A stretch of 52,536 nt of DNA from Bryobacterales bacterium (lineage in GTDB: Bacteria > Acidobacteriota > Terriglobia > Bryobacterales > Bryobacteraceae), in contig JADLBD010000165.1 of the NCBI GenBank assembly GCA_020847975.1, positions 1 to 52,536 on the forward strand, written 5' to 3'. Each line of letters begins with the position of its first letter. Position 1 is the stretch's first letter. A model generated the notes under the pieces. That model saw nothing but the letters and a program-made list of their open reading frames with translations. It had not been told where the DNA came from and made no database searches. The position numbers and the translations under genes were made by a program. This document shows positions 37,402 to 45,769 of this stretch, in pieces.

Positions 37402-37790
37402 GCGTTTAACGTTTGGGCGACGCCATCGACGCATCCGTTGGATCCGCGGATGCTCGGGACCATTGACCGCACGCTGGAGGATCTGGTGTCGGACAGCCTG
37501 GTGCACCGCTATAAGATCGGCGGCGGTATGCCGGACGGGTTGGATGGGGCGAGGGGACTTTCAGCATCCGCACCTTCTGGCTGGTGGAGGCGCTGGCGCG
37601 CGCGGGCCGGGTAGATGAGGCGCGGTTCACCTTCGAGAAGATGCTGACCTACGCGAATCACCTGGGTTTCTATGCGGAGGAGATCGGACCGAGAGGCGAG
37701 GCGCTGGGAAACTTTCCGCAGGCGTTCACGCACCTGGCCTTGATCGGCGCGGCGTTCAGTTTGAACCGGATGTTGGGGGCGAAGGATTAG
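37402..37790 (+). pseudogene. GH15 glucoamylase-like protein, C-terminal remnant with frameshift
   Basis: Starting near 37402 one frame reads FNVWATPSTHPLDPRMLGTI and then [20 protein letters not shown]. It loses the frame near 37540, and the match continues in the next frame as [60 protein letters not shown] and [12 protein letters not shown]. The order (DDPRM..T...L..D-L..RY.. / EGTFxIxxFWLVEAL / LYAEEIDP...[14 protein letters not shown]) is the C-terminal third of GH15 glucoamylase/trehalase-like (alpha/alpha)6 barrels, which hydrolyse alpha-glucosides. The N-terminal two thirds are gone and one frameshift is present, so it is a dead remnant. It follows the DUF362 gene by about 50 bases. 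Confidence 0.7.
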
Positions 37791-37791
37791 G

Positions 37792-38915
37792 TCAGTCGCA
37801 CAAGTTGCGGATTTCCTCCCAAGTAAGGGCTTCGAATTTCTTCGGTTCCGAGACGATTTGCGCCTCACAATCCCTCAAGAGCCGTTGGATTGAACCGCGC
37901 GCCGTGCGGGGGTAGTCATGAACGTCAGGGGCGATGATCAAAAGTTTCAGGTTCTTATTCTGCCGTGTCCACTCGGCGATACTCGCGTTGACCCCTTTGC
38001 CGCTGAACGAATAGCCGCTGATCACGAGCCTATCAAGGGTTGGTAGCGCGGAGCGGAAAGCGCAAAACAGATCCGCGTAGATTCCCATCGTATACTCCAG
38101 CATCTTGTTGAACGTTCCAATGAGCACTGCGGGATTGCCTGGAAATCCCGGCACCGCATCAAAGTCCGTTGAGGTAATCACAGTCGAGGGCCCCCGATCT
38201 TCTTCACGTGTGTGATACCAGTCAATCGATCCGTGGAGCTTCGAAAGACGAACCTTCTCTTGACTATCTTTAAAGGCTTGGTATTTCCAACACTGGTAGT
38301 TCTTGCCGGGGACCTGAACGAACCCGTCCGCAAACCTGACATTCGCGGCACGAAGCGAGTCTTCAATCAGGACGTCGTGGTTGAGGGTGAAAATCTCCAG
38401 CCTTGAAACCGACTCGTCTTTGCTGGCCTGGATTACGGAGCGTAGATGATCTGGCTTCGGCTTGAGTTTGAATAGAGCATCGCAAACGACGTGTCTGATG
38501 TACTTTGTCGTCTCCCGGAAAAGGTTATTATGCAATGGGCTTGTCAGCCGCTTGCGGGCATCTTCCAAGAAGGGCAAAATGGCCGGATTCTCGTATTCTC
38601 CGTCGACATCTGCCAGTTGCGCCGCCAGGTAGTAGAGTTCCTCGTAATTGGCCGCGTGGCAATAACTCTGGAAGAAATTTTTCGTGTGGGAATTCAGGAA
38701 GACAAGGAAATCCTGATCTGTTCGACAGGCTCGCGTTTGGAGAAAGGATAACACTCCACCGAAGAAAACGACTCATCATTCGTGTTCCAAAGCACTTTCT
38801 CACCAGCGCCGTTCTCGCCTGCGAGCACCAAATTGGTGAGGCACTTTGTTGAGGGCGCGCTGCAATACATAGAGACCCCGGCGCCGAGCAGAAATCCTAT
38901 CTCCATACTGGACAT
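37792..38915 (-). pseudogene. SIR2-like NAD-binding protein, split by a frameshift
   Basis: The N-terminal piece (ATG 38915) reads SSMEIGFLLGAGVSMYCSAP and then STKCLTNLVLAGENGAG, the GAGxS nucleotide-binding start of SIR2-fold domains. Around 38735-38755 the match passes to another frame (SFLQTRACRTDQDFLVFLNS). That frame continues for about 310 residues with LEIFTLNHDVLIEDSLR (the 'TxNxDxxLE' motif), KLHGSIDWY (catalytic-type His), a VLIGTFNKMLEYT segment and DRLVISGYSFSGKGVNASI near the C-terminus, ending just before 37792. The joined product would be about 373 residues. Stand-alone SIR2 domains of this kind often act in anti-phage defence by degrading NAD+. Either the gene is broken, or a base error or programmed shift occurs at the TCCTTTCTCC site. 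A GTG at 38754 could restart translation. Confidence 0.65.
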
Positions 38916-39051
38916 TGTCCCTGCGGGGGCGGCGATTGTGCCAGTCGGGATGGCGGCGATCGTCGCAACTTCACAGGAGATCGAGTTCTTTCGCTAATGC
39001 CACCATCGGCCGGCGGTTTGCACAGCACGAAGAGAGGCTCACCGCGCCGGA

Positions 39052-39057
39052 TATAAT
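39052..39057 (+). promoter_or_regulatory. Perfect TATAAT -10 element before the esterase/SMP-30 gene
   Basis: TATAAT with 7 bases to the ATG at 39065, which places the expected transcription start at the start codon. A short AGGA sits directly against the ATG, too close for normal use. There is no clear -35. Confidence 0.45.
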
Positions 39058-39064
39058 CTCAGGA

Positions 39065-40792
39065 ATGATTCCGAGGATATTTGTGGCTGGGTTGCTCCTG
39101 GCGGCTGCCGGAGCTTGGGCGGAGGAGTACGTACTGGGGCCGGATTCCATGCGGCATGAAGGTGTGCCGCAAGGGAAGGTCACGCACTACGAATGGAACA
39201 ACAGCAAGATCTACCCGGGGACGGTGCGGGATTACTGGGTGTACGTCCCGGCGCAGTACAAGGGGGACCGGCCGGCGCGGGTGATGGTGTTTCAGGATGG
39301 GGGCTCGTTCGTCAACGAAAAGGGGAGCTATCGCACAACGGTCGTGTTCGACAACCTGATCCACAAGGGCGAACTGCCGGTGATCATCGCGGTGTTCGTC
39401 AATCCCGGTATTGTGCCGGGCGAGGGCGCGGAGACGCAGGCGCGGTACAACCGCAGCTACGAATACGATGCGGTGGGGGACCGGTTCCCACGGTTCGTGT
39501 TCGAGGAGATTCTGCCGGAAGTGGCGAAGTCGTACAACCTTTCGACGAATCCGGATGACCGGGCAATTTCAGGATCGAGTTCCGGAGGCAATGCGTCGTT
39601 CAATGCGGCGTGGAGTTATCCGAACGGGTTCCATCGTGTGTTGAGCTTCATTGGCGGGTTCACGAATCTGCGCGGCGATCATATCTATCCGTCGCTGGTG
39701 CGGAAGTTGGAGACCAAGCCGTTGCGGGTGTTCCTGCAGGATGGGCTGCAGGACGTCAATGTGTACAGCAATTACGAACTGGGGCTTGCGCTGCAACACG
39801 CCGGTTACGATTACAAGCTGGTCATCGGGACGGAGGCGCACAACAGCAAGCACGGGGCGGCGATTCTGCCGGAAGCGCTGCGGTGGCTGTGGCGTGATTG
39901 GGAGAAGCCGATTGCGAAGCCGAAGGATGGCGTGCGGCACTTCCTCACGAACAACGTCGTCTACCCGGATCGCGATTGGGAGTTGGTGAGCGAGGGGTAC
40001 AAATTCACCGAAGGCCCGGCAGTGGACGCGAAGGGGAACGTGTACTTCAGCGATATTCCAAACAACAGGATTCATAAGATTGACCTGGAGAACAGGGTTA
40101 CTGTTTTCAAGGAGGACACCGGCGGAGCCAACGGGCTGATGTTCGGTCCGGATGGGCGCCTGTACGCCTGCCAGAACGGGCGGAAACGGATTGTGGCGTA
40201 TTCGATGGACGGAAAAGAGTCGGTGATTGCGGAGGGGGTGGAGTCGAACGACCTCGCGGTGAATGCACGCGGAGAGATTTACTTCACCGATCCGGCGCAT
40301 CATCGAGTGTGGTTCGTCGACGCGCGCGGGCAGAAGCGTGTGGCGCATGAGGGGATCGCCTTTCCCAACGGCGTGCGGTTGTCGCCGGACCAGGCTTTCC
40401 TGATGGTGGCGGACACGGCAGGCCGGTGGGTGTGGTCGTTCCGCGTTCAGGCGGATGGCTCACTTGCCGACGGCATGCCGTTCCACCGGTTGGAGATTCC
40501 CGATGAAGTCGAGTCGGGGCCGCTGCGGAGCGGGGCGGATGGGTTTGCGGTGGATACCGAGGGATACTTGTACATTGCGACGAAACTGGGCATCCAGATT
40601 GCGGATCCGATCGGGCGCGTGGTGGGCATCTTGAACAAGCCGCAGAGCGCGGATCCTTCGAACGTGGCGTTCGGCGGCGCGGACATGCAGACGCTGTACG
40701 TAACGACGAGGGACAAGGTGTACCGGCGCGCGGTGCGGCGCAAGGGGGCTCTGCCCTGGGCCGCAGTGAAGCCTCCCAAGCCGAGGTTGTAG
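39065..40792 (+). CDS. Exported esterase fused to an SMP-30/gluconolactonase-like propeller
   Basis: 575-residue secreted protein with a Sec signal peptide (IPRIFVAGLLLAAAGAWA). Residues about 40-295 are an alpha/beta-hydrolase of the esterase D/enterochelin-esterase type: RDYWVYVPAQY, a VMVFQDGGSFV oxyanion strand, the nucleophile elbow ISGSSSGGNASFN (Ser near 170), and GTEAHNSKHGAAI with the candidate His. Residues about 305-560 are an SGL/SMP-30 propeller, with FTEGPAVDAKGNVYFSD (metal Glu), GANGLMFGPDGRLYACQ (Asn), VESNDLAVNARGEIYFTD and a GADGFAVDTEGYLYIAT Asp motif. The two activities fit stepwise release and opening of an ester- or lactone-type sugar acid outside the cytoplasm. It precedes the LarA homologue by 125 bases, and a shared 2-hydroxy-acid/aldonate pathway is inferred. 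Confidence 0.88.
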   Translation: MIPRIFVAGLLLAAAGAWAEEYVLGPDSMRHEGVPQGKVTHYEWNNSKIYPGTVRDYWVYVPAQYKGDRPARVMVFQDGGSFVNEKGSYRTTVVFDNLIHKGELPVIIAVFVNPGIVPGEGAETQARYNRSYEYDAVGDRFPRFVFEEILPEVAKSYNLSTNPDDRAISGSSSGGNASFNAAWSYPNGFHRVLSFIGGFTNLRGDHIYPSLVRKLETKPLRVFLQDGLQDVNVYSNYELGLALQHAGYDYKLVIGTEAHNSKHGAAILPEALRWLWRDWEKPIAKPKDGVRHFLTNNVVYPDRDWELVSEGYKFTEGPAVDAKGNVYFSDIPNNRIHKIDLENRVTVFKEDTGGANGLMFGPDGRLYACQNGRKRIVAYSMDGKESVIAEGVESNDLAVNARGEIYFTDPAHHRVWFVDARGQKRVAHEGIAFPNGVRLSPDQAFLMVADTAGRWVWSFRVQADGSLADGMPFHRLEIPDEVESGPLRSGADGFAVDTEGYLYIATKLGIQIADPIGRVVGILNKPQSADPSNVAFGGADMQTLYVTTRDKVYRRAVRRKGALPWAAVKPPKPRL

Positions 40793-40917
40793 GGGCAGCT
40801 CACCGGCGGCGGGCGGGTCTGAGCTTATCCCGCAGGATATGCTCTGCATCCTTCAGGCTCAAGCTCTACGGGCATTATAGATTCCGCCCGGGGAGCGGGT
40901 AGTGAGAAGATGAAAAG

Positions 40918-42186
40918 ATGTTCGCGCTGCCGTATGGGGAAACCGAACTCCCGGTGAAGACGCGCGGTGATCTGATCCGTCACCGTGAATTGGCGCCTGT
41001 CGAGGATGAGCAGGCTGCGGTGCGCGAGGCGTTGCGGAACCCGATTGGCGCGGGGCCGCTGGGCAAAATCGTGCGCAAGGGGGAACGCGTGGCGCTGGTG
41101 GTGAACGACATCACGCGGCTCACCCGTTCGGACCTGATGCTGCCGGCGATTGTGGAAGAGCTGAACGCGGCGGGAATTCCGGATAGCGACATCCTGATTG
41201 TGTTCGCTCTCGGCATTCACCGGCCGCAGACGGAGGGGGAACGGCGGCGGATCCTGGGTGAGGAGTTGCACGGGCGCCTGCGGTCTGTGGATCATGACGC
41301 CTACGACGAGGCGAACCTGATACCGATCGGCCGGACGTCGTTCGGAAACACAGTGGAAATCAATCGCGCGGTGCATGAAGCGGACCGGGTGATCCTGACG
41401 GGGGAGATCATTTATCACCTGATCGCGGGCTATAGCGGAGGGCGCAAGAGCCTTGTGCCCGGGGTGGCCGGGGCGCGAACCACGACGTTCAATCACCGGA
41501 TGATTTTCGATCCGCGGTGCCGTTCCGGCGTGCTCGAGGGGAACCCGGCGCATGAGGATCTGCTCGAGGCGGCGCGGATGGCGGCGCCGGATTTTCTGCT
41601 GAACGTCGTGATGAGTCCGGAGGGGCGGCTGGTGAAGGCCGTGGCCGGAGATTTCGATGTGGCGCATCGCGCCGGGTGCGCCGTGGTGGATGAGATGCTG
41701 CGCGCCGATCTCGATGAGCCGTACGATCTGCTGGCGGCGTCCGCGGGCGGGTATCCGCTGGACATTGATTTGCGCCAGGCGCACAAGGGGCTGGAGAACG
41801 CGTCACAGGCGTTAAAACAAGGCGGCACGATTCTGTTTTATGCGGAATGCCGGTGCGGGGCCGGGCATGCTTCCTTCGAGGAGTACATCGCGCGCTATGC
41901 GAATGACGGGGAGATGGAGCGGGCGTTGAAGGAGAAGTTCGAAGTGGGCGGGCACAAAGCGTGGTGGATTGCGCGGCTGGGGCGCATGTACGATGTGCAC
42001 CTCGTTTCGGCGCTCGATGAGGAATTCGTGCGCCGCTGTCACTTTCAACCCGTCCGCCCGGAGAATCATCAACGGCATCTGGATGGACTGCTCGAGAAGG
42101 CGGGGAAGAACGCGCGCGTGGGTGTTCTACCCTATTCCGGATTTACTTTGCCGCGTGTTTCGAGAAAGGAGCCGGCTGCCGTATGA
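40918..42186 (+). CDS. larA: LarA-family nickel-pincer 2-hydroxyacid racemase/epimerase
   Basis: 422-residue DUF2088/LarA protein. LarA carries a nickel-pincer nucleotide (NPN) covalently bound to a Lys and racemises lactate; homologues act on malate, gluconate and other 2-hydroxyacids. All four NPN-contacting residues are conserved with a constant offset of 7 from the Lactobacillus enzyme numbering: His 101 (GIHRPQ), His 167 (IIYHLI), Lys 177 (YSGGRKSLVPG) and His 193 (FNHRM). NDITR (about 63-67) is also present. The C-terminal lobe has GGYPLDIDLRQAHKGLENA. Cofactor-synthesis genes (larB, larC, larE) are not in the window. The substrate is open; neighbours (SMP-30 fusion, SDR) suggest an aldonate or similar acid rather than lactate. 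The stop overlaps the next small ORF as ATGA. Confidence 0.88.
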   Translation: MFALPYGETELPVKTRGDLIRHRELAPVEDEQAAVREALRNPIGAGPLGKIVRKGERVALVVNDITRLTRSDLMLPAIVEELNAAGIPDSDILIVFALGIHRPQTEGERRRILGEELHGRLRSVDHDAYDEANLIPIGRTSFGNTVEINRAVHEADRVILTGEIIYHLIAGYSGGRKSLVPGVAGARTTTFNHRMIFDPRCRSGVLEGNPAHEDLLEAARMAAPDFLLNVVMSPEGRLVKAVAGDFDVAHRAGCAVVDEMLRADLDEPYDLLAASAGGYPLDIDLRQAHKGLENASQALKQGGTILFYAECRCGAGHASFEEYIARYANDGEMERALKEKFEVGGHKAWWIARLGRMYDVHLVSALDEEFVRRCHFQPVRPENHQRHLDGLLEKAGKNARVGVLPYSGFTLPRVSRKEPAAV

Positions 42187-42302
42187 ACCGCCGCGTATTT
42201 CTGGCGGGAGCCGCCACGGCGCAGGCAGCGGAGCCCGAGTATTCTTACGATTTCGAATTATCAGTTCAAGAAACCATTTTACGAGCTTCTCAGGAAATTT
42301 AA
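42183..42302 (+). CDS. 39-residue ORF with Tat-like start, coupled to larA
   Basis: ATG 42183 overlaps the larA stop (ATGA), the usual mark of translational coupling. The peptide begins NRRVFLAGAATAQAAEPEYS, a twin-arginine signal followed by a short hydrophobic stretch. It then runs only to SVQETILRASQEI before TAA 42300-42302, 6 bases before the receptor 3 ATG. Tat signals belong on folded proteins of 200 residues or more, so this is probably the 5' stub of a deleted Tat-exported enzyme that followed larA in an operon, possibly lost when the receptor gene arrived. A genuine micropeptide is less likely. Confidence 0.5.
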   Translation: MNRRVFLAGAATAQAAEPEYSYDFELSVQETILRASQEI

Positions 42303-42308
42303 CGATTC

Positions 42309-45300
42309 ATGCGGTGTTTTCTTATTTTGCTGATTGCCCTGCCGCTTCATGCGCAACTCACAGGCGGAGGGCTGACGGGCTTTGTGTTCGATCCAAGCGG
42401 CGCTGTCATCCAGGATGCGAGGATCGAGGTGAAGGACGCGCTACACGGGGTGACACGCGCGGCGCGCTCGGGCGCCGACGGGTCCTACCGGGTTTCGCAA
42501 CTGCCGGTAGGGATCTACCAGGTGGGCGCGCAAAAGGATGCCTTCCGGACGGATGTGCGGGAGCGGGTGGCGGTTGAAGTGGATTCGGTGCGGCGGCTCG
42601 ATTTCACGCTGGCGCTGGGTACGGATACGGTGTCCATCGACGTGCCTTCCGCGCGCCTGCAGGTGGAGGCTTCGGACTCCGGCGCCATCCTGCAAAGCAG
42701 CCGTATCGAGGCGCTGCCGCTGAACCGGCGCGGATTCCTGCAGTTGGCCCTGCTGACGCCGGGGGCGGCGCCTCCGGTGCAGGATTCGGAGCTATCCTCG
42801 CGGGGTACGTTCGCCACGCACGTGAACGGCGGCAGGGAAGAGTTCAACAACTTCCTGCTCGACGGCATGGACAACAACGATCTGTACACGAACCGCTACG
42901 TGCTGGAGCCGTCCGTGGATACCATTGCCGAGTTCAAGATTACAGCGGGGAGCTATTCGGCGGAGTACGGGCGCAGCGGCGGCGCGCAGGTGAACGTCAT
43001 CACGCGCGGGGGAAGCAACCAGTTTCACGGGTTGGGCTATGAATATCTGCGAAACCGCGTGCTCGATGCGCCGAATTATTTTGACGCCGGGACGGCGAAC
43101 AAATATATTAGAAACCAGTTCGGGGGCACATTTTCCGGACCTTTACGAACAGACAGGACCTTTTTCTTTCTGAATATCGATGCATTGCGCGAGCGGAGCG
43201 GGCTGGCGCGGCTGGCGACGGTGCCCACGGCCGCGGAGCGTACGGGCAACTTGAGCGCGCGGTCCTCTCCAGTGATCGATCCGTTCACGCGCCGCCCCTT
43301 TCCCGGCAACATCATTCCCGAGACGAGGATCAACCGCGTGTCGAAGCTGGTGCTGGGACTGTTCCCCATGCCGAATCGCGAGGGGACGGCGGGAAACTAC
43401 CTGGCGCAACCGGTGCTCTCGAACAATTTCGGCCAGGGCGGAGGGCGCGTGGATCAGTACGTGCGCGGGGGCGGGATTGTGACGGTGCGTTATCTGTATG
43501 GCAGGCAGAACCTGTTTGAGCCGTACGCCGAAGAAACGACGGATGTCCCGGGCTACGGCGACTTCGTGGGCAACACGGGGCACAATGCGATGGTCCAATA
43601 TCTTCAGCCTGTGGGGGCGAACCTGGTAAACAGCTTCCGCGCCGGAGTGAACCGCTCGACGCGGAGCGCGCTGCCGCAAAACTACCAGCGCAATATCGCC
43701 TCCGAATGGAATGTGCCGTGGCTGGGAGCTATCGACACACGGGACTACGGTTATCCGTTCTTCAACATTCAGGGATATTCGGCGGTGGGCGACGCCACGC
43801 CGCTGCCGCTGCTGCGCTACACCACGACATACCAGTTGCAGGACGACCTGTCCTGGATCCGCGGGCGGCACGCGTTCAAGGCGGGTTTCGAGGCGCGCAA
43901 CAACCGGGCCAACGGGAACGTCGATCTGCTGGCGCGCGGGTCGCTCTCCTTGTCGGGCGCAGTGTCGGGGAGCGGGATCAGCGACCTGCTGCTGGGGATT
44001 CCCACCTTCGCGCTCCAGGCAAAACTCGATAACACGCAGACGCTGCGCACCACGTCCTATAACGGGTACTTCCAGGATGAACTGAAGCTGACGCCGCAGT
44101 TCAATCTGACGCTGGGGTTGCGCTATGAGTACAACACTCCGGCGACGGATCCCTATGACCGCATGTCCATCTATGCCCCTTCGACCGCGCGGATTCTGAG
44201 GGTGGGCACGCAAGGTGTAACGCGGTCCGGAATTTATCCGGACCGGAACAACTTCGCGCCGCGCGCGGGCTTTGCGTGGAGCGTGCGGCCGCGGACGGTG
44301 ATCCGCGGCGGGTATGGGTTGTATTACGACAGCGGCATGCTGGTGCAGGTCTCGTCGCAGTATTTCAACCCGCCGTTCTTCACGCTGCGTGCGTTTTTTC
44401 CCACGGCAACGCAGTTGATCACGCTGGATAATCCGTTTCCGGCTACTGGGGGAATCTCTCCCGTCTCGCCGAGCACACTGAACAGCGACTTGACGACGGC
44501 CTACATACAGCACTGGAGCTTCCACGTACAGCATCAGGTGGGCAATGCCACCACGGTGAGCGTGGGGTACGTGGGATCGGCGGGGGCGCACCTCATCCGG
44601 TCGCGGGATTTGAACCAGGCGCGGCCGGGGCCCGGCGATCTGGCTCCGCGGCGGCCGCACCCCGAGTACAGCGGGATTATCTATATCGAGGGGTCGGGAA
44701 ATTCGAACTACCATTCTCTTCAGGCGTCTCTCGACCGGCGGTTTTCGAAGCGCTTTTCCCTGCTGGCGGCGTATACGTGGTCAAAGTCGATCGACGACAC
44801 GTCGGCGTTTCTGAGCACGAAGCCGGACAAGAACTTTCCGCAGGACAGTGAGAATTTCCACGCCGAGCGGGCTGTGTCGAGCTACGACATCCCGCACCGG
44901 GCGACAGCGTCATTCGTGGTGGATCTGCCCTACAAACTGGAGTTCCGCGGCATCACCGTGCTGCAAGGCGGGCAGCCGTTCACGCCTTTGTTGCGGTTCG
45001 ATAATTCGAATACGGGGAATACGGGCGGGAATTTCGGATCGGACCGTCCGAATGCAGTGGGGAATCCGCATCTCGACAACCGGACGCCGGACCGGTGGTT
45101 CAACACATCGGCGCTGGTGGTTGCGCCGAAGTATACGTTCGGCAACGCCGGGCGGAACATTGTGCGCGGCCCCGCCTATGTGACGTTCGACGCGGCGCTG
45201 GCGCGGCGGTTCCGGCTGACGGAGCGGGTGCAGGCGACGATCGAGGCGCAGGCGTTCAACCTCACGAACCGGACGAATTTCGATCTGCCCGAGCGTTACG

Positions 45301-45383
45301 CCGACGAGCCGTCAACGTTCGGCCATATTTTTTCCGCAAAGCCACCGCGGCAGGCGCAGGTGGCTCTGCGGTTGAGTTTCTAG
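42309..45383 (+). CDS. Oar-like TonB-dependent outer-membrane receptor with CarboxypepD-regulatory domain (receptor 3)
   Basis: 1024-residue outer-membrane receptor, about 120 residues shorter than the other two in the window. The signal peptide RCFLILLIALPLHAQ starts at ATG 42309. The regulatory-like domain is at about 20-100 (GLTGFVFDPSGAVIQDARIE, then GSYRVSQLPVGIYQV). The plug region contains LPLNRRGFLQLALLTPGA, NNFLLDGMDNNDLYTN and GGAQVNVITRGGSNQFHG. The barrel ends QVALRLSF. The 'NRRGFxQLALLTPG' and 'LLDGxDNND' motifs put it in a branch different from receptors 1 and 2. It is 6 bases from the small Tat ORF and 9 bases from the ferredoxin, so it sits inside an operon-like run from larA to the SDR. 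That makes it the likely importer for the substrate of this locus. Confidence 0.93.
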   Translation: MRCFLILLIALPLHAQLTGGGLTGFVFDPSGAVIQDARIEVKDALHGVTRAARSGADGSYRVSQLPVGIYQVGAQKDAFRTDVRERVAVEVDSVRRLDFTLALGTDTVSIDVPSARLQVEASDSGAILQSSRIEALPLNRRGFLQLALLTPGAAPPVQDSELSSRGTFATHVNGGREEFNNFLLDGMDNNDLYTNRYVLEPSVDTIAEFKITAGSYSAEYGRSGGAQVNVITRGGSNQFHGLGYEYLRNRVLDAPNYFDAGTANKYIRNQFGGTFSGPLRTDRTFFFLNIDALRERSGLARLATVPTAAERTGNLSARSSPVIDPFTRRPFPGNIIPETRINRVSKLVLGLFPMPNREGTAGNYLAQPVLSNNFGQGGGRVDQYVRGGGIVTVRYLYGRQNLFEPYAEETTDVPGYGDFVGNTGHNAMVQYLQPVGANLVNSFRAGVNRSTRSALPQNYQRNIASEWNVPWLGAIDTRDYGYPFFNIQGYSAVGDATPLPLLRYTTTYQLQDDLSWIRGRHAFKAGFEARNNRANGNVDLLARGSLSLSGAVSGSGISDLLLGIPTFALQAKLDNTQTLRTTSYNGYFQDELKLTPQFNLTLGLRYEYNTPATDPYDRMSIYAPSTARILRVGTQGVTRSGIYPDRNNFAPRAGFAWSVRPRTVIRGGYGLYYDSGMLVQVSSQYFNPPFFTLRAFFPTATQLITLDNPFPATGGISPVSPSTLNSDLTTAYIQHWSFHVQHQVGNATTVSVGYVGSAGAHLIRSRDLNQARPGPGDLAPRRPHPEYSGIIYIEGSGNSNYHSLQASLDRRFSKRFSLLAAYTWSKSIDDTSAFLSTKPDKNFPQDSENFHAERAVSSYDIPHRATASFVVDLPYKLEFRGITVLQGGQPFTPLLRFDNSNTGNTGGNFGSDRPNAVGNPHLDNRTPDRWFNTSALVVAPKYTFGNAGRNIVRGPAYVTFDAALARRFRLTERVQATIEAQAFNLTNRTNFDLPERYADEPSTFGHIFSAKPPRQAQVALRLSF

Positions 45384-45392
45384 GGAGCGGAG

Positions 45393-45755
45393 ATGGAACA
45401 ACTCGAACTGGTAGCGAAGAAACTGGGGATCGGGAAAATCCGGCGTCACTTGTTTCTCTGCGCCGACCAGACCAAGCCGGCTTGCTGCACGAAGGAAGAC
45501 GGGCTCGCCACGTGGGATTACGTGAAGAAGCGGCTTACGGAGCTTGGGTTGACGCAGGGCGAGGGGATTGTCTACCGCACAAAGGCGAACTGTTTGCGTG
45601 TGTGCCAACAGGGGCCGATTGCGCTGGTGTACCCGGAAGGAGTGTGGTACCACTCGGTGAGTCCCGAGGTGGCCGAGCGCATCATCCAGGAGCACCTGAT
45701 CGGCGGGCGTCCGGTGGAGGAGTTTGTGTTCGCGCGCAACCCGCTGGAGGGTTGA
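45393..45755 (+). CDS. Thioredoxin-like [2Fe-2S] ferredoxin
   Basis: 120-residue cytoplasmic iron-sulfur protein of the Aquifex/Clostridium-type thioredoxin-like ferredoxin family, related to NuoE and to CbiW-like proteins. Cluster ligands are visible: C23, C31/C32 ([13 protein letters not shown]) and C67, C71 ([10 protein letters not shown]). They are followed by the family's [25 protein letters not shown] 45393 has a GGAG just upstream and follows the receptor 3 stop by 9 bases; the SDR ATG is 14 bases downstream. It probably passes electrons to or from an enzyme elsewhere, as no ferredoxin-dependent oxidoreductase is adjacent. Its place between a receptor and an SDR suggests an operon, though such ferredoxins are often simply inserted. 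Confidence 0.85.
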   Translation: MEQLELVAKKLGIGKIRRHLFLCADQTKPACCTKEDGLATWDYVKKRLTELGLTQGEGIVYRTKANCLRVCQQGPIALVYPEGVWYHSVSPEVAERIIQEHLIGGRPVEEFVFARNPLEG

Positions 45756-45769
45756 GAGAAAATGACGGC

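Noticed and set aside
40801..40870. Short minus-strand frame ending LSLKDAEHILRDKLRPARRR as a gene tail
   Set aside because: Twenty codons only, with a stop just upstream and no recognised family. Chance is likely.
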